Positions 55,307 through 64,000 of a DNA stretch of 64,000 nt are shown here, one piece after another (position 1 is the first letter of the stretch; each line of letters opens with the position of its first letter). Location: contig CM076193.1 of the NCBI GenBank assembly GCA_038277395.1, forward strand, positions 88,737,583 to 88,801,582, written 5' to 3'. A program made the position numbers and the translations under genes. This DNA is from Dryocosmus kuriphilus (Eukaryota; Arthropoda; Insecta; Hymenoptera; Cynipidae). Below the pieces are notes generated by a model, which saw only the letters and a program-made list of their open reading frames with translations, had not been told where the DNA came from and ran no database searches.

Positions 55307-56860
55307 TTATGTCCCGACAATGGGGGATTCGGTTTCCTCAGGGCAGCCTTCAAATCTCACGGTACTCTTGTGTCCCACCCCGGAAAATGACTTTTCTCTT
55401 GGTGGTAATTTAGTAATTTCTACAGTAGTGCCAACTTTTGTTAGGCTGGCACTAGTGGAATTTGTGTCCTGCATTTGGATACGTTCCGGAGATCCGATTT
55501 GACTTCCATATCTGTGTTCCTTTCTTCCAAGTTCTTCCCGCAAGCCTGGAGAAAATTCGCCACGTGGGTGGCAAATGTATTTATCTTCTAGTCCCGTAAA
55601 GGGGTCGAGGGCCTCTAATTGCTGTAACAAATCTTTATCTTTTTCGCCATCTGAGACGACTATGCATGTGAGAAGATTATTGCAGACTTCTTTTTCTTGT
55701 CCCTTATCTGACCCTCTAGCGGCGATAGACTTATCGAATCTTGAGAAGGACTTCTGCAAGGAATCCCTTAAGCTCGCCGAGTTACCTTCATCTGCTTCTG
55801 AGTTAGTTTCCTCGCTATCCACTACCGGTGGGGCGACATCTACTATTGGTGAGTTGTGGGCAGGGGTTTCCTCCTCATTTTCGGGATCCTCTGGCCTGGA
55901 GGAGAATTCTTCTCCGATTCCTTCACGGGATAATCTATCAGCCATTTCATTTCCATAAATCCCCTTGTGACCTGGGAGATGGTTCCAGATTACTTCTATG
56001 GGGTTAAGCGCAGGCTTCATTTCTTCAAATTCAGCTCTATTCACAACTGGCTTGTTCTCTGAGGTTTTCCAACCATTTTCCTCCCATTTCCGGAACCATT
56101 CAGTTGCGCTGTCTGCTAAAAATTTTGAATCGGTATTGATTCTTCATTTTTTTATTCCAGCTTCGGTTGCCTTTTGAGCAGCTGCAGTAGCTGCTTGTAT
56201 CTCAGCGGAATTATTGGTTTGGCGTCCCTGAATTCGCCTTGAAATGTTTAGAGGGTGATTTAGACCAAAGCATACTCCTATCCCTGCCCTAATCTTCTGA
56301 GCATCCTTATCGAAGTCACTCGCGCCATCCACATACACGTCCACGAATGGATCGTTTAGAGGGAGGAATGGCGGATTCTGAAGTGGGAGCTTGGGAGGCG
56401 CAGTTTTGGGAGGAGGGATTGTTTTACCGACCTTTTGTGTGGATGGTTCTAAACTAGGGAAAACGCTATAAGCCTTTCGAAATACCGGGGCTTCAAAATC
56501 ATCGCTGTCTTCATCATCTGCTGATGAGCTCTCTAAGATTGAAGAATCTTGTTTATCGGAAGGATTGTAAAGACCTTGAGGCGGACCTCTGTTTCTTTTT
56601 AGTCTTTTTCCGATGCAGCTTTCATCTGGATCTGGAGGTCGATAAGATGCTGCAGGAGGCACGTATGACTCATCAGAATCGTTTGGAGAGGAAATTCTTT
56701 TTTGCCTTTCTCGGTGTTTAAGAGATGTTCAAGAAGGTTTGGGATTAGCCTTTGCAGATTTGAGAGAGGTTTTCATAACAAAAGGTTTTCCTAGAACAGG
56801 GGAAGGTTTTGATGTAGTTGAACTAGTTCCTACAGCTTTTGACTTGGTGGTCGAACTCAT
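55307..56860 (-). pseudogene. Second RNase H (cellular RNase H1 type) with disordered flanks
   Basis: In addition to the native gypsy RNase H, this region encodes a complete RNase HI-like domain: Asp in VYVDGAS, Glu in NNSAEIQ, Asp in INTDSKF, His in LPGHKGI and Asp in YGNEMADRL. All canonical catalytic positions are kept. The sequence resembles eukaryotic RNase H1 more than the retroelement domain. An in-frame TGA at 56,144-56,146 interrupts it between the Glu and the second Asp. It is flanked by Ser/Pro/Lys-rich (56,400-56,860) and acidic Ser-rich (55,307-55,900) segments without fold. Position: between native RNase H and integrase. Confidence 0.8.
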
Positions 56861-56880
56861 TTCTGCCTGTTGAGCTTTCC

Positions 56881-57387
56881 TTAAACGTTAAGTGTCTTTG
56901 GTTCTGAGTTGTTGGAATCGTACCAGTCGTATGAATCTTCGGATTCTGAAGTCTCATTTCCGGTTACAGGATTTCCCGACAGGGCCTTGACGCCTCTGTC
57001 CAATTTGCCATGTTTATAATCGAACTTGTATTGAAAATCTTTGAGCCTTAACCTCCAACGTACTCGTCTGGCTTCTCGGTTTTCAGTATAAGTCATCCAG
57101 TGTGCAGGCTCATGATCACAAGCTAGGATAAACTCTCGCCGGTACAAGTATGGATGGAAGTTTTCCACTCAGTATAGCACTGTCAGGCATTCCTTTTCCG
57201 TGTCCTCATACCTTTGTTCGCGGTCATTCATAACCTTGGAGAAGTAAGCAATGGGCATATCCATTCCTTCTTTCTCCTGAGATATTACCACTCCGACGGC
57301 AAATTCAGATTCATCGGTCGTCAGTTTGAAAGGTAGATCAAAATCGGGGTATTGAAGGATAGGTTTTTTACTAAGATATTTTCGCAA
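56881..57387 (-). pseudogene. Native gypsy RNase H
   Basis: LTTDESEFAVGVVISQ carries the first catalytic Asp; EKECLTVLY and FHPYLYRREFILACDHEP follow as in Ty3/gypsy RNase H. An in-frame TGA at 57,169-57,171 splits the domain. It ends in an acidic tail at 56,881. Confidence 0.8.
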
Positions 57388-57420
57388 TTTACGAAAGCTT
57401 TGTCTTTGTTTTGGTCGCCA

Positions 57421-57984
57421 TTACCATGCAAAATTATTTTTGAGAAGGTCGGATAAGGGCTTAGCTATTCTGGTATAATCTTTTATGAGCCTTCTATAAT
57501 ATCCCGATAGCCCCAGAAATTGGCGAATGTTCATAACTGTATTTGGATGCAGAAAATTTCGAATTGCTACTATCTTTGCTGGATTGGGTTTAACTCCTCC
57601 GTGACCAATTAAGTGACCTAGATAAGCCACTTCAGTCCTAAGGAAGTCACACTTTTCCGGTTGCAATTTCAAATTTTCCGCTCGAAGTCTGTCGAGTATT
57701 CGTCGTGCCTTGGTATCGTGTTCCTCGAGTGTTTCGGAATAGATCACTGTGTCGTCGAGGTAGATAAATGGCTCGGCTCCTTGAAGGCCCTTCAAGACTT
57801 GGTCCATCAGGCGCTGGAATGTCGCGGGAGCATTTTTGATTCCCATGGGCATCCTTTTATACTCGAAATGCCCAAGGGGAGTAGAGGAAGCTATCTTTGC
57901 TCTGTCATCGGGGTGCGTTTCAATCTGGTGAAATCCACTTGCCAGATCGAACACAGAAAAATATTGTGCCTTCCCTTCCCCCAT
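57421..57984 (-). pseudogene. Reverse transcriptase palm/thumb fragment
   Basis: Motif A SVFDLASGFHQI and motif C FIYLDDTVIYS (YLDD) carry the three catalytic Asp residues, followed by FLGLSGYYRR of the connection region. The fingers-side block with the DFR..N motif is absent: upstream sequence in another frame jumps from a TSGTRKW segment to the motif A region, implying loss of about 30 codons plus a frameshift near 57,990-58,030. It ends at a stop at 57,421. Confidence 0.85.
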
Positions 57985-59030
57985 TTTCGTGTCCCAGAAG
58001 TATCTAGCCTCTTTGGGACTATCAATAAGGGGGAGTTGTAAGGTGATTTGGAGTGTCCGATGATCCCGCTATTTAGTTGCTTATCAACCTGAATAACCAC
58101 TTGTTCGAAAGCCTCATGAGGATAACGGTACTGTTTCCTTTTGATGACACTATCAGCCGTTGTAGGAATGCGATGCTGGAACAAATGAGTGCACGTGAGT
58201 TCCTCATTATTTAAATGGAAGACATCCGAATATTCTTTCACCCACTGGAGTACAATATCTTGCTGTTCGGAGATTAGATGAGAGAGATGTAAACTCTTTA
58301 TCACTTGTTCCGTTCTTTCTTTGCGGCTCGAGTTCCATTCTCGAAATGGTTTTTCACTTTCTGATTCAGACGCTTCCTCGCCGGGAAGCTTGCAAAAATC
58401 AAAAGGGATTAACTCTTGAGGCGTTACCTCAATTTCAATGTCCTCGTTTCTTGTGTTTATCGCAAGAACATGATAAACTCCGCCCGTAGAGGATACTGCA
58501 GCTTCACCTAGGTATGTCCCTTCCGGTGTCTGGATTCTTGGTAAGTATTCCTCAGTGACATCTGGATTAGTGATATCGATGGCAACTTGTTGCCGAGTCC
58601 TAGCCTTAATTTTGAGGATTCTTGAAAAGGGCTTAATTTCGTGCCTAAGGGCGTTTATAGCTTCTCGTGACTCCTTATCAACAAAAGGGATTGGCGTTAT
58701 GGGCTTGGAGGCAGTAATTAGGGTATTGTGTCTAAAGGACAACTGTGCTTGTTCTTGACGCAAGTACGGTCTTCCCAGTATTCCGTAGGCAGATATGGGG
58801 AATTGACTTTGAACGACATGAAATTTTACGGGTGTGTTCAAAATTGTTAGATCCACTGTACCGAGGGTTTCTACTAGGTGATCAGGGATTCCTCCTATGG
58901 ACAGTAATTCTTCATCCTCGACTGTTATTGAATCGTGTAGGACACGTAATTTCACCAAATTAACGTCTGAACCCGGGTTGACGAGAAAACTAGCCCTTGA
59001 CTTTTTTATTTCGGGGGCACTCAACTCCAT
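57891..59030 (-). pseudogene. Retroelement aspartic protease and N-terminal RT linker
   Basis: A 379-codon frame. The protease flap and fold are recognisable (ASFLVNPGSDVNLVKL ... AYGILGRPYL), but the active-site triad reads NPG instead of D-T/S-G, so the catalytic Asp is lost. The rest leads into RT with ADSVIKRKQYRYPHEAFEQV and a YNSPLLIVPK block, then loses frame in the RT fingers near 58,000. The ILGRPYL motif supports the protease call. Confidence 0.8.
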
Positions 59031-60347
59031 TACTGCTGAGTCTTTCTGTTTACCTCCTGCTCGGAAGATTCTCCCAAATCCTTCAGAAAGGAGACCGTCT
59101 TCGGACGCTCTTTGGGTGATGGACTCGCTGCTGCATCGTTGCGACGAGTCTGGTGGAAGTTTAAATGTCCTGGGCCTGGTGATGAAGACCTAGGAGGGGT
59201 AGAATTTCCGCTGTATTTATTTTGTGGGAGTTGGGATATTTGATTGGTACCACCCTGATTTAGCTGTTGCATAAAAGGAAGCATATACTGAAAGGGGTAC
59301 ATATACCAGTAGTTGAGTTGAGGGACTGGATAAGTTGGGAACTGCTGAAAATTTTGAATGGGGGGGGGGGGGGGGATCTGCATATATTGTTAAGGGAGGT
59401 ATGGCATGCTAGGCTTCATCATAGATGCAGGGCTTTGCCTTACCTGATCTTTTGTAAGGCTAGGGTTCTCCTTTGTCTCCGTCTTCGCCATTTGTATTGA
59501 ATAATGACTAGGTGAGCGAGGTCGCTCTGAAGAATTTGCTTAGAGATATGGAATGCGGCCGCTGCTCTCGTCCTCTCCTGATACTTGATGCGATCTTCTA
59601 TATGCCGTGCATACTCGAGTGCCTCTTCAAGCGTCTTCGGGTCGCGGGTGACCACGAAAGTGCACATCTCCTAAGGGAGGCCTCTGATGAATACGTCACG
59701 ATCACATTCCAACATTGGTTTCATCATTGTCTTGCTTTCATCCCCCTCCTTCCAATTTTCTTCCAGGTTGTGTCTGACACCCCTCAAGAGACCTCTCAGT
59801 CTGTTGTGGTAGTCGCTAACATTCTCAGTATCTTTCATTCTAAAATTAACGATCGCATCCAAGTACCACGGGTATTTTTTGATTGGCGTGAATCGTTTTT
59901 TTTAGATGCGCGATAAGCTCATTAATTTTTTTGAATGGTTTGTCACGAACACTTTTGCGCGCAGTTCCCCGTGAGTTTGCTCAGGACCGCTTTGATAAAA
60001 GCAAGCTCACTGTTAGCAGTTATGTACACCGCACCATTAGCAATGTCCTGAAGAAACTCTTTTAGGGAAGATTTTTTCCCGTCAAAGGACGGAATGTGGT
60101 ATGTACTTTGCTGGAGGTTAATACACCTCAGCACTGAAGCAACTACCACACTAGCGTCCATTTGTATCCTGGTAGGATCTTGGATGTTAGAAACGACACC
60201 CAAAATACTATTGGACACGTTTCCAGCCGCATTAGGCCCGAGAGGATGTCCTAGATTATTGTTTATTAGACCTGGGTTAGATGGAGCTTCGTCGCCACCA
60301 TCCATTTTGATTAAAATAAAACGTACTTGACCTAGGCGAATAATCAA
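59030..60347 (-). pseudogene. Errantivirus-type Gag
   Basis: The start is probably at about 60,305 (MDGGDEAPSNPG). The first frame (59,943-60,347) includes STYHIPSFDGKKSSLKEFLQ. The next pieces (59,671-59,862 and 59,440-59,667) carry the capsid-like middle (VNFRMKDTENVSDYHNRLRG, ECDRDVFIRGLP, EALEYARHIEDR). A Pro/Gln-rich C-terminal region follows at 59,030-59,383. No zinc knuckle, as usual in errantiviruses. Breaks are a frameshift at about 59,940 and stops at about 59,670 and 59,440; a G run of about 16 at 59,361-59,376 lies in the Pro-rich part. Confidence 0.7.
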
Positions 60348-61370
60348 TTAAAATCTGATAAATACCAATCAACTGTATTTTTCATTAATTAATTAGTATT
60401 TAGATACCATGTGGTCATTATTAATCTAAATTCGTATTTTTCTTTTTAGAAAAGAAATACGAATATTCAAACGCAGCAGTTGACCTTTTCCATCGCTAAT
60501 GCGTTAAGTTCACGTCGGCGCGGATGAACAACATAATTTTGTAATTTGAGAATACTCAAAAGCAAAATCTCGTGACTTCCGTTTTCATTCAGAAATTATT
60601 TAGGGCTTTATGAATAGAAAAGAAAACTTCGACCCGTCAGCTGAGCGAGCGAGTGGGCGAGTTGCTGAATATCAATTATTAATTATTTAATTGGTATTTT
60701 CTTTGTTTTTCTTTTTTTCTTCCTTTTTTGTGTGTACAAGGAGTTAAAAAATTTTTAGGCATTTACCTTTGTAGGTTAAATTCTAGACACGTGGGGAGCG
60801 ATATCAAACCAGAATATTTTATATTTTTTTTTTTTTTTTTTATTTTTAGGACCAAGTTTGGAAAAGAATAAGGGCTTGTTTTCTTTTTATTTTAAAAGGA
60901 AAAGAAAAAGAACCTTAATTTTCAGTATTTAAACTGTATGGCTTTTCGAATAATTGAATGACACTTTCATACAGGACTATCTAGTGCCGTACGAAAATTA
61001 GTTTTATTTTATTTCCGTTGATGCTACTCGTTTTACTTGAGCAAGAAATTTTTCTTCACTTGCTTGGACGACGAGTGCAATAATAGCCTTCTCGTACCTC
61101 CTTGTTACACTTCTGCTGACGCGGTGCTTTTGATTCCGCCCGCGTTTATTTATTCCTGGCACGAGGTCGTGCATTTGAAACTACGTTGCATTTATTTTCC
61201 CTACTGCCTTATATTAAAAAAAATAACAATTAAAAATAATTCATGAATTCATTTTTAACTGATTTCTTGTTGATTATCTAATTTAACGTAATTGTCTCAA
61301 TTTCTTCCCTTTCATCAGTGTCGGTTGTGAATGTCGCAGTCTCTGCGTCTGAATCGTCATCGGGGGTTAT
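60348..61370. other. Provirus leader next to gag
   Basis: AT-rich with T and A tracts (60,821-60,842). No convincing gene. Confidence 0.5.
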
Positions 61371-61742
61371 CTATTGTACGTCAACAATTCTTATTTCTTG
61401 ATCGACTGCCGCGACTTCTTTCCTATTACAATTCTGCTCAATTTTATTTTGAGCGTGGTCAGTCAGGGAGTCAAGAAGATCGCTGAATTGTTGGAAATTT
61501 TGGATTGGTTCGAATTTATCCTCCTCTAGATGAGGTGGTGGATTTACAAACCTGACATTGAACGGAATATTCGCGGAGATAACGTCGGGCTGTTTCACTC
61601 TTTTTATTTCGTGAACAATTAATTTACCAGCCCAACTTTGTTCCACGAATTTCTGGCATACCGCTTTATCTCTTCTTGCACGGAACCTCTTACCTGAACG
61701 TGGCTTGAATCTTTTTATACTGGGACCGGGCAAGGCAGACAT
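61371..61742 (-). CDS. 123-aa ORF in the provirus leader
   Basis: An intact frame starting MSALPGPSIKRFKPRSGKRF and continuing with a basic segment (RARRDKAVCQKFVEQSWAGK), a middle with IPFNVRFVNPPPHLEEDKF, and an acidic end. It lies between the tandem-repeat leader and gag, where errantiviruses usually have no gene. I do not recognise it. It could be an accessory or spliced leader exon, or a captured fragment. Confidence 0.45.
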   Translation of the reverse strand: MSALPGPSIKRFKPRSGKRFRARRDKAVCQKFVEQSWAGKLIVHEIKRVKQPDVISANIPFNVRFVNPPPHLEEDKFEPIQNFQQFSDLLDSLTDHAQNKIEQNCNRKEVAAVDQEIRIVDVQ

Positions 61743-61811
61743 TGAAAAATATTTATTTGACTATGCAAAACGATTGAAAGTAAATCCTTGTTTTTTTAAC
61801 TCTTTTGTTCT

Positions 61812-62700
61812 CTTTTTGCTTTTTCTTGACTTTTTGATTACGCACAATTTGAGCATTAATTATGTTCAACTACTTAGCATACTTTTGCTGCATAGTGAAC
61901 TTTGACGAAAATTACTTGTAATATTTTTGCTGCGCAATCATCATTTTTTAAATGTTTCAAGATAGAAAAATAATCAGTTGAAATAAAGTCAATAAAAACA
62001 ATTATTAAAAATTGATTGAAATAAGGTATCAGTTCACACCTTTCAAATATTAATTAAGTTTAGTTAGTCAGCATACTTTAGTTAAATAAATAAACAAAAG
62101 GCAACAATTATTTAGCGCACTATGGCTGCATAATTCTGTCTTTTTATTTTTGAGTGAGAATTGACCACTCATTTGGAAGGAGAATTCTTTTATCTTCCTT
62201 TTTGCTTTTTATTGACTTCTTGATTACGCACAATTTGAGCATTAATTATGTTCAACTACTTAGCACACTTTAGCTGCATAGTGAACTTTAACGAAAATTA
62301 CTTAGCACGTTTTAGCTGCGCACTCGTCATTTCTAAATGTCTCAAAATTGAAAAATAATCAATTGAAATAAAGTCAATAAACACAATTATTAAAAATTGA
62401 TTGAAATAAGGTATCAATTCTCACCTCTCAAATATTAATTACGTTTATTTATTCAGCATACTTTAGCTAAATAAATAAACAAAAGGCAAAAATTATTTAT
62501 CATACTATAGCTGCATAATTCTTATCCCTTTATTTTAGAGTGAGAATCAACAACTCCTTTAAAAGCTTACTGGAAAATTTCTCAACAATCCTTAACTTAT
62601 TTCATTCAGTGACGTTCAACTATTTAGCATACTTTAGCTGCATAGTGAACTTTAACGAAAATTGCTTAGGATATTTTATCTGCACAATTTTCAGTTTCTT
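61812..62700 (-). promoter_or_regulatory. Tandem-repeat leader with Su(Hw)-like insulator motifs
   Basis: Two full units of about 386 bp (from about 61,812 and 62,198) and a partial third from about 62,610. Each carries TAGCATACTTT-type words in AT-rich surroundings: 61,875-61,886, 62,069-62,080, 62,454-62,465 and 62,625-62,636 share the exact core GCATACTTT; weaker ones are near 62,113, 62,261, 62,303 and 62,493. From memory the Su(Hw) consensus is YWGCMTACTTHY. The Drosophila gypsy insulator, an array of Su(Hw) sites, occupies the equivalent position between 5' LTR and gag. Confidence 0.65.
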
Positions 62701-62812
62701 AGAGTAATTCGGTTCAGCATTGTGAAAAAAAAACTTTCAGACAATATAATAATTAAATTGTAATCAACTGTAAGCAAACCGGTAACGTGACAGGACGATG
62801 CCGTGAAATTTG

Positions 62813-62830
62813 ATCAAACCCCTGCCACCA
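62813..62830 (-). other. Candidate primer-binding site
   Basis: TGGTGGCAGGGGTTTGAT on the minus strand, 6 bases inside the 5' LTR, starts with the TGG complementary to a tRNA CCA end. I cannot name the tRNA. Confidence 0.4.
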
Positions 62831-62836
62831 TCAGTT

Positions 62837-64000
62837 TGTTACGTACCGTTAGTTATATTAATTTTGCTTTCAATACGGGGAGGCATCCACAAACTGCCGA
62901 ATTTAGCTTTACGCTAAATTCGTTATTATTAGTGAGTAAGAAATTTCTGCTCTCAGAGGGAGAGTGACATAAATGCCATGCTTAATTCTGAAAGGGGGGG
63001 GGGGGGGAAAGTCAAGAGGAGACAAAACGTTTATCTTATATGTTCCAACTACTTAGAATTGTTACTAGTTTATTTAGTAATAAATAGAACGATACATCTT
63101 TACGTTACCCTTCTTCGTAGTATTAAGCTACCATCGTCCAGGAAGACTGGATGTAGAAAGGAAAAGGATTTTCTTTCTATACTCCCTTTCGAGATGGGCA
63201 CTTTAAAATTATCGGCTTCACTTGCGCGTTTACCACACATGTACACAAGTGACTCTAATCTCTTTATCCTTGGTTTCCTTTACAATTACCGTGGAAATGA
63301 AATAGAATGCATTTAGCAGGTAGAGTGATAGTACTTTAAAAAAATCCCCTCTCCTCTATTCTTTTTCTCGGTAATTCTAAATTAGAATTTTTCTCAGAAA
63401 ATTCCTCTCTCGTTTTGAGATTCGAGAGAAGAATCTTTCTCCATGATATTTGTCACGGTATTTTCACTAAACTTTAAATGTAGGTATTTAAACTTGTAAA
63501 CACTAACAACTCGTCGGGCGAGTCCTTTTTCAACTTAGGAGTTTTACGTTCGCACGGTTTCGATAGGCTATAATACCTTTTCTTTTTATTTTGGATTGAA
63601 GACTACCAGCAACCGATCCCGAACAGCAGACGGGCGATTATAACTTTAACTTTTTTTATTTTGAAAAAGATACCGAGAGAAGAACCACTCGTTAGTACGT
63701 TCTTCCTCAGACTGCAATTTTGTTTTAGCTCGTCGGCTATTTGTAAACTTTTTCAGTAGGGATTTTTGATGATTTGGGAGTTGAATGTACGGAAGGATAT
63801 AATTTGCTAACCATTGATTGCTGCAATATTCGCCCAAATTGGTCGAACGCTATTTATAGCTGTTTTCAGCAATTTGGCAATTTGAAGTCACATTTATGTG
63901 TGACAGGAATATTTGCAATAGGGGTTTTGCAATAAAATTCTTGTAATAGAATTCGCTGAATTAACCAAATTTATTTTTAATATTGCTTTTATATTTCCTT
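62837..64000 (-). repeat. 5' LTR, cut by the window end
   Basis: Collinear with 49,218-50,392; differences by eye are a few percent plus indels. The G run at the homologous place is shorter, at about 62,996-63,007. The remaining about 570 bp expected from the other LTR lie beyond position 64,000. Confidence 0.9.

Larger units (their letters stand above)
49218..64000 (-). mobile_element. Env-bearing Ty3/gypsy (errantivirus-like) provirus, 5' LTR truncated by the window
   Basis: Direct repeats at 49,218 and 62,837 share TGTTACGTACCGTTAGTTAT and continue near-collinearly to 50,392 and 64,000. Between them, on the minus strand, lie gag, protease, RT, RNase H, an extra RNase H, integrase and env in order. 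The internal part is about 11.9 kb, unusually long. Frameshifts, stops and a missing RT segment show a decayed copy. The outer flank of the 5' LTR is outside the window, so target duplications cannot be compared. Confidence 0.9.

Noticed and set aside
55575..55958. 127-aa plus-strand ORF
   Set aside because: Antisense of the acidic segment after the extra RNase H.
61705..61905. 66-aa plus-strand ORF with a hydrophobic segment
   Set aside because: Lies over the tandem-repeat leader of a minus-strand provirus; no supporting signals.

Overview
The window is about 64 kb of AT-rich eukaryotic nuclear DNA, almost certainly from an insect. Supporting signs are arthropod promoters (TATA box plus a TCAGT initiator), a complete Maverick/Polinton element, an env-bearing Ty3/gypsy (errantivirus-like) provirus, hAT and Tc1/mariner elements, many foldback MITEs, and one exon of an ARID2/Bap170-like chromatin gene. 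I cannot resolve the order of insect. Nearly everything here is mobile DNA. The one convincing host gene is a 92-bp first coding exon at 14,966-15,057 (minus strand) with a GC-rich, TATA-less promoter region to about 15.95 kb.

Layout. 1-2.3 kb: a minus-strand cluster of small virus-like genes, two with TATA/initiator promoters and palindromic heat-shock-element-like sequences. 2.3-7.0 kb: MITEs and a decayed hAT-like transposase split by a foldback element. 7.2-12.9 kb: four copies of an unclassified repeat with GC-rich palindromes, trinucleotide repeats and a recurring CATTCTCATC motif. 13-16 kb: host intron, exon and promoter. 16.0-16.9 kb: a TA-flanked MITE. 18.5-27.0 kb: a stack of nested insertions, consisting of a large foldback, further foldbacks, a retroposed segment with a 14-bp target duplication, and a hAT element with an 8-bp duplication that carries a dead Tc1-like element. 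27-30.4 kb: more MITEs, a tRNA-like sequence and a partial copy of the 7-13 kb repeat.

30,491-48,573 is a full-length Polinton: a 6-bp target duplication (ATGAAG), ends beginning AGTAGAG, and terminal inverted repeats of about 0.45-0.5 kb, the left one split by a 1.4-kb PIF/Harbinger-like foldback. On its minus strand it has protease, a nuclease-like protein, major capsid, a basic virion protein, minor capsid, integrase, two further structural-type proteins, packaging ATPase and protein-primed DNA polymerase B. Several are broken by single stops, frameshifts or deletions. Its right end holds a four-exon accessory gene and an intact 284-aa gene. That intact gene is a distant relative of the gene at 119-880, and both accessory genes here have HSE-like upstream sequences as in the 1-2 kb cluster.

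49,218-64,000 is a large minus-strand LTR provirus; its 5' LTR runs off the window. The order is 5' LTR, candidate primer-binding site, a tandem-repeat leader with Su(Hw)-like insulator motifs, a 123-aa ORF, gag, protease, RT, native RNase H, a second cellular-type RNase H, integrase, env, polypurine tract and 3' LTR. It is degenerate: the protease active site is altered and several frames are broken.

All family assignments come from reading motifs by eye, with no database search.
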